This document shows positions 1 to 10,469 of a stretch of DNA of 45,105 nt, in pieces. The translations under genes and the position numbers were made by a program. The stretch comes from Nymphaea colorata. Lineage: Eukaryota > Streptophyta > Magnoliopsida > Nymphaeales > Nymphaeaceae. The stretch spans positions 1-45,105 of the forward strand of contig NW_022205065.1 of NCBI RefSeq assembly GCF_008831285.2, given 5' to 3'. Below the pieces are notes generated by a model, which did no database searches, was not told the DNA's origin, and saw only the letters and a list, made by a program, of their open reading frames with translations. Numbering within the stretch: position 1 is the first letter of the stretch; every line of letters starts with the position of its first letter.

Positions 1-69
1 CCAACCCCAACCCCAACCCCAACCCCAACCCCAACCCCAACCCCAACCCCAACCCCAACCCCAACCCCA
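1..69. repeat. Left telomere, (CCCCAA)n
   Basis: Uninterrupted CCCCAA hexamers, C-rich strand at the 5' end, run to about base 69 and then give way at once to unique sequence. With the mirror-image repeat at the right end this marks a chromosome terminus. CCCCAA is the repeat of Tetrahymena-type (oligohymenophorean) ciliates; spirotrichs use CCCCAAAA. Confidence 0.97.
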
Positions 70-339
70 GAAAGGATTGATAAAGACTCCTTTGAAGAGA
101 CTCAACAAACACTTCAACTATTCATACATCTTCAAGGAACCCACCAGATAGTAAAAAACATATCTCTAAAAGCGAGTACAGGAGGCACTAAGATCAAAAA
201 GCAAAGTCAACAAGCACGATGGTTGATCATATATCCATTCCTTAATTTCCATCAGAGAAGGTATCCATCTCCAAAGCCATAATGCAGGAATGTTTATACT
301 CGCAATCCTACTATAAGTCCTTTATATTTAATTACACGT
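70..339. other. Left subtelomeric non-coding stretch
   Basis: 270 bp of AT-richer sequence between the telomere and the first start codon. I see no convincing reading frame, repeat or RNA gene. It must hold the promoter of the first J-protein gene. Confidence 0.5.
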
Positions 340-1425
340 ATGAAGATAGTTGCCCTCCTCGCACTCATCTCCCTCACCTTCGAAATCCTCGACCGCTCCT
401 ACTATGACGCCCTAGGCATCGACTGTTTTATTCAGAACTGCCAGTCAGCGCAAGCCAGGAATAGATTCGCGAGGCCTTCAGAAGACTCTCCAAAAAGTAC
501 CACCCAGATAGAAATCCCAACTCAAGGGAACGCTTCGAGAAGATCAACGTCGGTAGAGATGCAATAACGCAGCCTATGAGACCCTCTATGACGAAAATAG
601 GAAGTACCTATATGACCGGGTGGGAATCGAGAAGATGAACGACCCTAACGTCTACCACGAGTTCGATTTCAACCAGCTGAAGGGCCCTGAGCTCAAGATC
701 AAGGTTTTCCTGGAGCTTAAGGACTTCTACCTAGGCAAATAATTGGATGTGCTGGTCGAAAAGCAGGTGGCCTGTCCTCACTGCAAAGGCACAGGAGCAG
801 AGAATCCCTACGATATGTCACCTGCCACGAGTGCAACGGCCAGGGAAGAATCACCAGAAGAGTGGAGCTGGGAGGAGGATACTACAACATGTAACCCAGT
901 ATGCCCTAGATGTCAGGGAAAGGGTAAGGTGATCGGCAGGAAATGCCACCTCTGCAACGCTCAGAAGATTATCCCTGGAGTTGAATAGTTTACGCTTAGG
1001 GTGAAGCCAGGATCGCCAAGCCATTCCGATCTAAGATACACCAACATGGGTGACGAGAGGATGCAGGGTGCTCCCAGCGACATCATCTTCCAGCTGGTCG
1101 AAATCGAGCATCCCTACTTCAAGAGGGAGGGAGACCACCTGCGCACAGAAATCACCATCACCCTAGAATAGGTAGAATACGCATAATATAGGCCATTCTG
1201 GGATTCGAAAGAACGATTCCCCACCTGGACGGCCGAGGCATTCTCATATAATCTGACGGCATCACCCAGCCAGGCTTCGTGAAGGTGATCGAGGAATAGG
1301 GCATGCCGATTTTCAACTCCAACCAAAAGGGCAACCTGTACGTGAAGATCAACGTGGAGATTCCAAACTTCAACGATGAGGAGCTGAAGCAGATCGAATC
1401 CTTTTTTAACAAAAGAAACAACTGA
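340..1425 (+). CDS. ER-type DnaJ/HSP40 co-chaperone (DNAJB11/Scj1-like)
   Basis: Type-I J-protein of about 340 aa, close to the usual length of ERdj3/Scj1. A hydrophobic N-terminus (MKIVALLALISL) looks like a signal peptide, so it probably helps an HSP70 (BiP) fold proteins in the ER lumen. A J-domain with the HPD motif (KKYHPDRNPN) follows, then a Cys-rich zinc region (CPHCKGTG, CHECNGQGR, CPRCQGKGK, CHLCN) and a C-terminal substrate domain ending in UGA. Three 20-nt introns restore the frame: 425-444, 553-572 and 1172-1191. Two single-base breaks remain, one missing base near 821 and one extra C near 892; both interrupt perfectly conserved zinc motifs, so they look like consensus errors. 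TAG at 462-464 and several other UAR codons fall at Glu positions. No KDEL-like tail is visible. Confidence 0.85.
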
Positions 1426-1590
1426 TGCCATAAAGCTATTTTAATTCTATCCATAATAAATGCGATGATTCTTAAAATACATAATCAACAAATTCCCAAA
1501 CTAGCCACACGCATACTCAAGAAAAAGATACAGTAACCTACTCCAGTGCTTCCTAGCAGCTTGTATAGATACTAATACGCTACTGCTGAA

Positions 1591-2613
1591 ATGGATAAAG
1601 ATTCGAGAAATATGCGCCAATGCTTTACCTTCCAAAATCGGTTTAATTACCGTTCTGAAGACAGATTCATCGATTTCCGAAAAGACTATTATGAGATTTT
1701 GGGAGTGGCTGAGAATGCCTAACTGCAGTAGATAAAGCAAGCATTTTACCATCTTGCCAAGTAATACCATCCTGATCGAAACAAGGGCAACGATGCCAAA
1801 TTCAAAGAGATAAACGAAGCATACAACGTACTCAGCCAGGCAAACCTCAGAAAAGACTATGATTCCAATAGATTTCGTGAATCAAGCAGCGAGAATGTTG
1901 AGGATGAAAGCACTCTCCATGACGAAAAAGCTGGCAAAGGTGCCCTGAACTATGGAGCTTACAGCCAGATGAGCCGAGCATAGTGGGCAGTCTATCGCAG
2001 CGGGTATATGAGGCACAACACCACTGACTATTCCAATTTCTAAAGAACATTCAACGAGGAAGCAGACAGTGAGTTGTAGATAAAGAGAAGAAGACAGTGG
2101 GCGAGCGCATTCAGGAATATGACTGTAGACCAAGTCAAGGAAGAACTATAGTTTCGCCAAAAGATATACAAAAAGTATTGCGAAGATGTGCAAACGCAAA
2201 TCAACGCGAGATAGGCCTACATCGACGGTAGGCTCAAGGAAGTCGGCAACAAAATATAGAGATTTTTGGGAAGAGGATTAGGGGACTATATGATAGGTTA
2301 ATATCGAAGTGATATATATTTTTATTTATCAGTAAGGCCATGGGATAGTAAAACCAACAACCCAGCGAAATATAGACCCAGCAGGCTCCTACATCCTGTA
2401 GATACTCCAGGAAAGGTCAAAACACTACGAAGCTTAAAATTCGCCATCTTCTTTCTCATCATCACTCTCTTCACATACGCGATCCTGTACGAAGCCAATC
2501 CAAAGGATAGCCTTTAAGAGGAAGTCGAAGAAAAACCATCACAAGAGGGCAGCAGTAATAAAAAAGCAAAGAGGAAAAGTAGTAAAAAATAAGTAAACAA
2601 AAATAGATCATGA
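1591..2613 (+). CDS. J-domain protein with C-terminal transmembrane segment
   Basis: An open frame of about 340 codons with UAA/UAG read as sense. Residues roughly 25-90 form a J-domain: DYYEILGVAENA, then a helix ending in LAK-x-YHPDRN with the HPD motif, then KFKEINEAYNVLS. The UAR codons at 1729-1731 and 1762-1764 sit at typical Glu positions of this domain. A charged middle follows, then one hydrophobic stretch (FAIFFLIITLFTYAIL) close to the C-terminus and a Lys/Ser-rich tail. The layout suggests a membrane-anchored co-chaperone, probably at the ER, presenting its J-domain to an HSP70. The start at 1591 is the most upstream ATG in frame, but the frame stays open upstream, so an extra exon is possible. 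It lies 165 bp after another J-protein gene on the same strand. Confidence 0.75.
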
Positions 2614-2687
2614 TGATGTATTGCTTTATGAGGTTCACTACTTTTTGGACAGCATGGAGGAAGATTAGCGATAATTCATTAATTTGG

Positions 2688-3548
2688 TCAGGTAATTCTT
2701 GCCTTCGAAGTATTTTTTAAGGATAAGTCATTTTTGCTTCTTATCTTCTAAAGCCGATCTGTTTACATCTCATATGATGAAACATCGTATTTGATATGAC
2801 CGTTTTATGCAGTATCGATTGATACCTTTCTCCACTGATGATAATTTCCCTAATGCTTGATGGGGTTTTGATGGAAGGACTTCAAGTTCGACGTCTGGTT
2901 GATCTCAGTTTTGATCCTCTTGCGTTCCTTTTTGACCTAAAGCGCCCTCTTGTGCGTGGATTAGTAGTTAACGACAGTACTGACTGAAATATTCTTGGAG
3001 TCCTCGATCAGCAGAGCTGACTTGGATTGCGAGTTCATGATGATATCGTTAATTTTGGTGAAAACATCCTCCTACGTGACGCACCTCGGCTCCTTCTTGG
3101 TGGGCTTGGTGAGTTCGTCGCTGGAGACGGCTACTGGAGGTGGAGAATTGTATCTCAATTTGTTGGAATTGTTGTGCTGCCGCTTGTTCTCCTTTTCCTT
3201 CTTGATGATGAGCAAATTCTTCTGGATTTACCTCTGGAACTGGTTGGTCACATTGGATTCATCCACCTCGGCGATGTTGGGTTCGGTCTCCAGACTGTTC
3301 AGAGCCACATTATTCTTGCGCTTGTATATGGATTTCAATTTTTATTTCAAGTTCTGCCGTTCTTGGTTGGCTTCCTTGTAGATGTGGACCATGCTGTTTT
3401 CCTATATTTGCTCGGCATATGAGGAGGGAATTTTGGGAAGGCTTCGATTGTTGGTGATTTTTCTGGGGGTGAATCTGTTGGGTTCGAAGTTTTTGATGTA
3501 AGGCAGGACGAAATGTTTTCGATTGTTATTTGGTTATTTTAATTTCAT
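2688..3548 (-). CDS. Coiled-coil protein of unknown function
   Basis: A clean frame of 287 codons from ATG to UGA with no frame break, reading UAA/UAG as sense. Composition is rich in Lys, Asn, Gln and Glu, with several amphipathic stretches (for example ANQERQNLK and IKKEKENKRQHNN) that suggest short coiled coils. No signal peptide, membrane segment or known domain is recognised. It faces the J-protein gene tail to tail and is divergent from the coiled-coil gene that starts at 3775. A ciliary or basal-body role is possible from composition alone, but that is a guess. Confidence 0.65.
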
Positions 3549-3774
3549 AATATTATTTGTTATGGATTGATCACTACCTCCTTCCTAAGCACATTTCTCA
3601 TCCCCCCTCTCGATACCGTCACAAAACAAATAAAAACCAGATCACTTTTCATTCACCTGGTGAGACGTCTTTGGCCTTTGACTATGAAAACCGATGCAGA
3701 GGGGTAATTAAAGGGAGTATAGGGTGGGTGTATGAGTGGATGTTATTTTTTGTTCTGTGTATTTGGAATAATAT

Positions 3775-6068
3775 ATGAGGAAATTTCTAAATAATCGACA
3801 TACGACATAGGCCGACTACGAGGTGAAGTGCTTGTAGCATCTCTAGCACGACTTCATGGTGCAGTAATATCTTCGATAGACCACCAGCATCCAGTACCTT
3901 TCAACTTACCAAGCAACCATCAATCCTACGTCAATCTTTTGAATCACATCGCATTCAACAACAAAAATAAAAAACGACATATCAACTACCTCAAGCACCA
4001 AACACGATGCTACACCGCGCAAAACTAATAGCCCTGCCACAGCAGCATGCTCTAAGCCAAAAATACGCATCGATGGGCAGAGCTCATGGATTTCGAAAAG
4101 AAAATTATCGAAGAGGAGGAAATTAAAAACCATCTTATCTCCGAGTTGAATGAAGTTTCTAAATCCATCGTAATCATCCAGATATCTAGAACCTCATGAA
4201 AGGAGACGTCAGCAGAATCATAGAAAAAAATAATCCACAATCGTCCTCGAAAACAAGACCAGCAAGGTGAGACTGGTCGCCCAGGATCAACTCAAAAAGG
4301 TCAATCTAGCCTCAACAAGGATCACTCCTAGATCCTATAGAGGAACAATATGCAAATTAGATTTAACAAAAAACTGAAGAATATTTGCAACAATTAAAAT
4401 AATATCCTCAAAAAGATACAGTCCGAGTACCTGCGTCTGGAGAAGAGGAAGAAAGTAAATATACCACTATCAAGTTAATCAATGACAAAATCCACAAAAT
4501 GGAGGACATCATGAAGAACTCAACGAAAGGGAAAAAACTAGGGAAGAGATAAAGATCGTAAACGAAAGAAACAAGATCAATTTGGAAGAAATCGTCAATT
4601 TGTATGACCTCATCAAGAAGATAGAGACGGAAGGGGACGGCAAAGAGGAAGAAGAGAAGGATGAGACAATATTAGACGCGCATTTGTCACTAAAGACCCA
4701 TCGTTTAAGCTGAAAGTGAAAGAAATATAGACTGAAATCATCCAATACATCAGCTAACTCACCCATTCCATCGAAAAATCAGACAAATAGTTCAGAACCA
4801 ACACCGAAAAGGCCTACGAATACAAGAATAAACTATAATAATAGACGAAGAGCTTAGGGTTTCCCAGAACATGCTCTCAAGCGGAAACGCCCATGTTATA
4901 ACGAATAGTAAATGCGCAACTATGACCACAAACTCAACCAGTTCAAAAAGTCACTCAATACCCTGATGATCATCTGGGAGTTCATTGAAAACCAACAACA
5001 TTTTACGCGTCTGATAGACTAGTACTAGAATGAAAGTCTACGATCGTCAAAGAAGTAGAGCAGTCCTTCCCGCTTCTACCGCAAGAGCGAGTAATACCAA
5101 AAAAACATATCGATAGTAACGAGGACAACAACTACTCCAATAAATTTTATAAGCTCATCCTGTTCTTGACTGATAATGGAGAGGAAATCAATCTTTAGAG
5201 TGAGTTTCTGATGAAGTCTCTGGAAATGACCATCATTATGTGGCTCAGAGGACTCAAGAATCTCATCTTGGAGGAGCAAAATTGGAGGATTCGGATAAAT
5301 TAAAGAAGGCAAAAGTTTAGAAGGGCTCAAATTTAAGTCCACCATAGAACTTATCGAGTAGATGGGGGAAGTCAGCCACAAGAAGTATAGGCTATCGCTG
5401 GGCTAGTAAGAGGAAGATAAGCTGAAGACTATGTTATAACTTATTTCCCCCAAGAAAAATACAATTTTTTCACTATAGCATAATAAGGTAAATTCCCATC
5501 ACAAGCAAACCAAAACGGAAGGAAATTAGTAATGCAAGGCTAAGAGGATACAGGTACTGGAGAAAGTAGATTACGATTACTACAAAATGCTAAAAAATGT
5601 GCTTCAAATATAGAAGGAAAATATAAAAAAAAACTATGACTTTAATAAAAATTTCAATCGTGCCAAGTTCACCGAAAAGAACATCCTGCAATAGTAGAAG
5701 CGATTCTAGTCCAACTTTGCCCTTTAGTTCATCAGAAAGAACGAACAGAGCATGCTGATAGAATCAAAACGGTCGATAGCTTCCAAAGTGAGCCTCAAGG
5801 AGCCCTTCCGCAAGAGAAGAGACTTCCACCACAAGACAGAACTGTTCAACAACTCTAGATACGAAGATTAAATCTCTTCCAGAAAAAACTCAATGAAATG
5901 AAGGTAAGATAGACATTCTTCAACGCCAAGAGACTCCAGAGGACTTCAAAACTGAAGGAGAGACAGAGCGTATAGTCCACAGGGGTAAAATAGAACAGAA
6001 CGTCGGTGTTCTTCTCGAAGAGAGCGATGATAAACTTCGCGGACAAGGCTCTTCGGTAGGAATACTGA
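3775..6068 (+). CDS. Long coiled-coil protein, reading frame broken several times
   Basis: About 2.3 kb in which coiled-coil-like protein (KKIIEEEEIKNHLISEL, NEREKTREEIKIVNERN, KFTEKNILEEEKRF) continues from one frame to another. I count at least six changes of frame between 4030 and 5700. Some may be 20-nt introns I did not resolve; others look like one-base consensus errors in A-runs. The last block is clean and ends FADKALR-x-EY then UGA at 6066-6068. The ATG at 3775 starts the first long block. No recognised domain; the composition resembles ciliary or centrosomal coiled-coil proteins. A decaying gene cannot be excluded. It converges with the Myb gene, 69 bp apart. Confidence 0.5.
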
Positions 6069-6137
6069 CGCTGCCTAAATTTATGATTTTTATCATATCA
6101 GTACGAGACATCATAGTACGTAAAAAACAATCATTTC

Positions 6138-7487
6138 TCACTCCTCCTCCATGAACTCTCCAGGCAGGATGGGCTCGTCCTCCTCGACGATCCGGTCGAA
6201 CTTGTCGCCGCGCTCGGTGGGCTCGAGGATCCTCCAGACGATTCAGGCAGGGGGTCTTCGATGTTCATGTTGCACAGGAATTGCTCGTTGATTTAGCAGA
6301 ACTAGTCGTAGCTCTTGAACTATTTCTGCGAGCTGGAGCGGTTGGAACTGGACTTGTTGGAAATGGAACTGTTTCGACCGTGTCTCTCCTTCTTGTCACG
6401 CTAGGGATAGTCTTCGATCAGACTCATGCTCAGCTTCTCGTTCTCGTCCATCCACACGAAATTGCCGTCGTCGAGCTAGCATTGCGTCTGCTTGGAGTTG
6501 AGTTGGGATCCTATGCGGTGGAGCGAATTTCCTAGTTTTTTTCCTTCTTCCACTCATAGACATCGGAGTTGTTTCTGCTGAAGATGTCCTTGGAGCTTCT
6601 GGTGGTGAGACTCCTCTTCCTGGGCCGTTCGCACTCCTCGTGGTCCTCTTCGTAGGAGGAGAGGTTGCTGGAGCTGAGCATGAAGGAGAGGTCTTCGCTG
6701 TACTCGCTGCAGCTGGAGACGTTGGAGACGGAGCGTTTCATCTTGAGGCACATCTTGGGGTGGAGGAAGTTGTTCTTCTGGTCGAAACTGCTCTTGCGCT
6801 GCCGCATCACCCGCCCCGGCTTCTTGAAGTTCTGCTCGAAGTAAAATATGTCCTCGATCAGCTGCTTAGCCAGCTCCACTTCCTCCGCCCCCTCGATGGT
6901 CTCACCCTACATGAAACTTTCGAGGTTGTAGAGCCGGTTCTTGAGGTCTACTTCACGGGAACAGTACCGATGCTGTAGTCGATTGTTTCCTCATCGACCT
7001 TGCAGCTGGATCTATAGCGCAATTCTGTGGTTTCGATGATCTTGGAGAGGAGCTTGGAGGAGATGGGCTCGTAGGTGCGCGAGAGGTTGTCGATGATGAA
7101 CTTATTGAGCCGGCGTACTGACTTCCGCAGTTTGGAGTAAAATCTGTTTTTAACACAATTATCAGATCTTCATAGAAGGCAAGGTACCTTCCTGGCAGAT
7201 TTTGCGATATAGAAGACCATTTGTTGCCGTACTATTCGTGCAGCTAGTGGAGCAGCTGGTCCTCGCGCTGGCTCCACTCGGTGGTGACTATCGCTGAGTC
7301 TAGGTGGTTGTGGTATCTTGGTGGGGTATGCGTACCTCTATCTGCACTGTTTGCCTGTTCGTCCTGCGATCTGGAATTCTTCTTCCATTTTCTTTGCAAT
7401 GACGCTCCATTTTTTTTCTCCCCTTTCCTATTTGAGGTAGCGTAAAATCTTGTCTTCGAAAGAATTCCATACCTTTCTTTCCTTCAT
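6138..7487 (-). CDS. Two-repeat Myb-type DNA-binding protein
   Basis: About 430 aa after removing three introns. The N-terminus carries two consecutive SANT/Myb repeats. The first has WNSFEDKILRYL and KWSVIAKKM followed by GRTGKQCR-x-RY and HNHLD. The second has EWSQREDQLLH, then YGNKWSSISQNLPGRSDN and VKNRFYSKLRK. This is the layout of R2R3-like Myb transcription factors, which bind DNA in the nucleus through both recognition helices. The introns are 7317-7335 (19 nt), 7168-7187 (20 nt) and 6948-6967 (20 nt); splicing the second rebuilds GRSDNCVKNRF exactly. The C-terminal half is Ser-rich, then acidic, ending FMEEE-UGA. Two one-base breaks lie in the C-terminal part (about 6500 and 6240). 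Target genes are unknown. Confidence 0.85.
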
Positions 7488-7801
7488 GCGGTCTTATCAA
7501 ATTAATATTTTACAAAAACTTATCAAATGTAGAAATAAAAGAACCTTCAACAGTCCGCATCATTTTGCCGTGAGAGCACCCGAGAACAGCATCGGGAATG
7601 CAGCACTCTCTTGGAGAAATTTATATAGGGGAATTATGAATAAAAATTGGACAGTTTTGGTTTGGAATATAGAAGACATCGGAATTATCAAGTTGTTTAT
7701 ATGAGAATATACGGATAGAATCTGATAGCAACCATAATCAACCATCAGCATAAAGATAGTCATAGATATTTCAGCCAAGAACATCACCATCTCCATAATC
7801 A
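7488..7801. other. Intergenic stretch upstream of the Myb gene
   Basis: 314 bp, AT-rich, between the Myb start and the end of gene F, both on the minus strand. A minus-strand frame at 7560-7802 could encode a hydrophobic 80-residue peptide, but it overlaps the 3' end of gene F and has no recognisable feature. I treat the stretch as promoter and 3' flank. Confidence 0.4.
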
Positions 7802-8456
7802 TCAGGGGAATTTTATAAGGAAATTAGAAAAGTATAATAAAAACAATTAGTGATCAATTCGCTTTCTTTGATTGTAGATTGGCTTGGACTAATCCTCATT
7901 CTCTCCTTCCTCAAGCTTCTGGCCGATACTCACCACTTCTTCTTTTTCCTGGCGCTGGTGTGGTCTCAGCCAAGACTTTCGCTATTCCGCTCTCTGGGCA
8001 GCTCTGAGCTTCTTGAAGCAAATAGGCTGGTTATTGATGCTATTTTGAGGCTTTTGAGTTTGGCGCCTCTTCCGTATTTTGACCAAAAACTCAGCGAAAC
8101 GATTGGCTCTTGCTCTTTCAACCACTTCTGATGTCAGGGCAAATTGCGCTGAAGAAGTTCTTAATTAGGACAAATGTACATTAGGGGAGCGCTTCTTGGA
8201 ATACTGCGGGATGCAGTATTCGGAACGTGTTCCTGACTTTGAGGTTGCTGGGCTTGGCGGTTTTCTTGGTGGCTACTTCATGGACGATGGACACCTCCCG
8301 TAAGCGGGTTCCAAACTCAGCTAGGCATTGGTGTAGCAAGGCAAGGTTCGCCAGCTGCTGAAAGCTATCTGAAGAAAGGTACGAGAATTCCGCTCTGGCG
8401 TCTTTGATGATGGCCATCATGCCGTTGAAGTCGGCTTGGGTATAATTTGGCTCCAT
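7802..8456 (-). CDS. Gene F, intact copy: basic helical protein of unknown function
   Basis: Starts at ATG 8456 (MEPNYTQADFNGMMAII). A 52-nt GT..AG intron at 8128-8179 joins ALPEE to VVERARANRFAEFLVKI, giving exactly 201 codons including UGA. A 20-nt intron at 8160-8179 is the alternative, but it leaves an in-frame UGA. The second exon is very basic (KIRKRR, KKLRAAQRAEERKSW), which suggests RNA, DNA or nuclear contacts. No family recognised. About 660 bp around this gene (7905-8565) reappears, diverged and damaged, in each of the five array units to the right, so this is the reference copy. The 3' end after SIGQKLE differs from the array copies, which switch into gene G at that point. Confidence 0.6.
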
Positions 8457-8629
8457 ATTTATTATTGCCGATTAGTCGGTAGAGGCTAGAGACTAATCCA
8501 TTATACTGTACTCAATTCAAATTCCTTTCTGCGCTTGAACATGAAATACAATAACTTTATAAAAATCATGGCTACTAAGATATTAGAGCACATTAGCATA
8601 AATAAAAACCTATGGAGGAAATAAATCAT

Positions 8630-8647
8630 CCACCAATTAAATGGTGG
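8630..8647. repeat. Short perfect hairpin at the left edge of the array
   Basis: CCACCA-ATTAAA-TGGTGG, 6-bp arms with a 6-nt loop, lies 11 bp before the point (about 8658) where identity with the array units begins. In every unit the same place holds about 1.1 kb carrying gene H. The hairpin belongs to a short unique sequence standing in for that segment. Confidence 0.5.
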
Positions 8648-8728
8648 AGATTCTTCAAATCTTCTCATTAAGACCGTTTATTGCTTAATATTGGCTGTCT
8701 TTGATGAAAGCAGGAGATAATATAAGTA

Positions 8729-10176
8729 TCAGTTATTTTGATATATGTTAGGCAAGTAGGCTGATAGCTGGTGCCTATTGTTCTTGAAAGCTGAAAACCC
8801 TACTGCTTGCTCCGGATCACTTCATCTTCATCTTCCTTAATCTCATCCTGATAAACGCTGTTCGGATCTATAATTGCTAAGCTTTTCAGGTCCAGCTTGA
8901 AGGGAGACGCCGTTTCCCACCTCTTACGCTTCTCCTCTTTCTCATTCTTGTTCCCATTTTTGGCGAAGTTTCTAGGCACTGTGAGAAGATTCTCCGAGCT
9001 GGATTTGACAAGTAGCCTGCCGTTTTCAATCTCATCGGCATTGAAGGACATTTTCTATGAGTTTTTAAACGATTCAGTATTGCTGGTGGCGAGGTTATCG
9101 AAGAAGGGATTTTTCTTCTGTCGGTTTATCTTCTGTCGTAGTTTTTTGGTTTCCTGCAGGAGTGCGTACAGTTTTTACGTGAAATTTTGGTTGGTTTCCA
9201 GTTTAGAGTCGACCCACGAGGCAGTGCCGTTCTGAACTGCTACGTTCTTGAGGTATTCTGATTTTTCCTGAATGAAATGATCGATTTTGTTGCTGTTGGG
9301 CACTGATCTTTGCTACTTGTGGTCTTCCCTGCCCTGCACTCCGCTCACCACCTCCAGTATCTTATCGTTCTTGTCAAAGGGCAAGTACTGCACTTTCCTT
9401 TCCTCCAGCAGCTCCAGATCAATCACAAACTCATTGAGAAAGGCGGTTGGCTTTCCCTCTTCCAGTCTGCCCAATCTCAGCAAAATCTACGTGTGGGTAT
9501 TTATACTTGTGATTCCTCGGGAGTGTAGGTGATCTTGAGAGAGGTGTTGATGACGAGCTGGTTATTGGCGACGAGGGACTTGATTATCTTTTGGAGGATG
9601 AGGCCCTTGGAGAGCAGCGAGTAGAAACTGAGCTAGCCCTCAAGCTTCTGGCCGATACTCACTAAGTTTTGCTTTTCCTGGCGCTGGTGTGGTCTCAGCC
9701 AGGACTTTCGCTATTCCGCTCTCTGGGCAGCTCTGAGCTTCTTGAGGCAAATCAGTTGGTTATTGATGTCATTTTGAGGCTTTTGAGCTTGACGCCTCTT
9801 CCGTATTTTGTTCAAAAACTTAGCGAAACGATAGGCTCTTGCTCTGAACCACTTCTGATGCCCGGGCAAATTGCGCTGAAGAAGCTCTTAATTAGGACAA
9901 ATATATATTAGGGGAGCGTTTCTTGGAAGAGTGCGGGACACAGTATTCGGAACGTGTTCCTGACTTGAAGTTGCTGGGCTTGGCGGTTTTCTTGGTTGGC
10001 TACTTCATGGACAATGGGCATCTCCCGTAAGCGGGTTTCAAACTCCGCTAGGGATTGGTGTAGCAAGACAAGGTTCGCCAGTTGCTGGAAGCTAGCTGAA
10101 GAAAGGTACGAGAATTCCGCTCTGGCGTCTTTGGGCCATCATGCCATTGAAGTCGGTTTGAGTAATTTGGCTCCAT
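8729..10176 (-). pseudogene. Chimeric F'::G locus, array copy 1
   Basis: Upstream part (9637-10176) is a diverged F fragment; downstream part (8729-9636) is G lacking its first 28 or so residues. The junction is in frame: F-derived SIGQKLEG runs straight into G-derived LSFYSLLSKG. The F start region carries several indels relative to the intact copy and its intron donor GT is AT, so a normal start on this message is doubtful. The G body is intact, with its 20-nt intron. This copy has one C fewer near 8807 and a few substitutions in its 3' flank, as expected for the oldest, edge copy. Confidence 0.7.
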
Positions 10177-10469
10177 ATTTATTATTGCCCATTAGTCGGT
10201 AGAGGCTAGAGATTAATCCATTATACTACAGTCAATTGAACTTCCTCTCTGTGCTTGAATATGAAATGCAATAACTTTATAGTAATAAATGTCTCGGCCA
10301 AAGGCCTCGCTTGAAAATATTGATACCAGATGTAGCATATGCGTTTAGCATCAATGTCCAAATCTGCATGGCTGAGAAGCCTAGGCTTGCTACAAAATCG
10401 AACCGAATTGGGCATCATTAAAATATGTTTTTCTGGTATAAATTTTAAAATTTAAGCTATCCTAATCAT

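Noticed and set aside
7560-7802. Possible small hydrophobic protein on the minus strand upstream of the Myb gene
   Set aside because: AT-rich composition explains the hydrophobicity; it overlaps the gene F stop and matches nothing I recognise.
8897-9235. Plus-strand frames in each array unit (MKGDAVSHLL..., MLLLGTDLCY..., MLFLALVWS..., MATSWTMG...)
   Set aside because: They are antisense shadows of gene G and the F fragment, hydrophobic because the opposite strand encodes charged helices; the minus strand has introns, UGA stops and the intact parent copies.
10221-10418. Minus-strand 65-residue frame (MMPNSVRFCSK...) repeated in the units
   Set aside because: It lies in the F/H intergenic part, ends at a UAG that is not a stop in this genome, and shows no domain or signal features.
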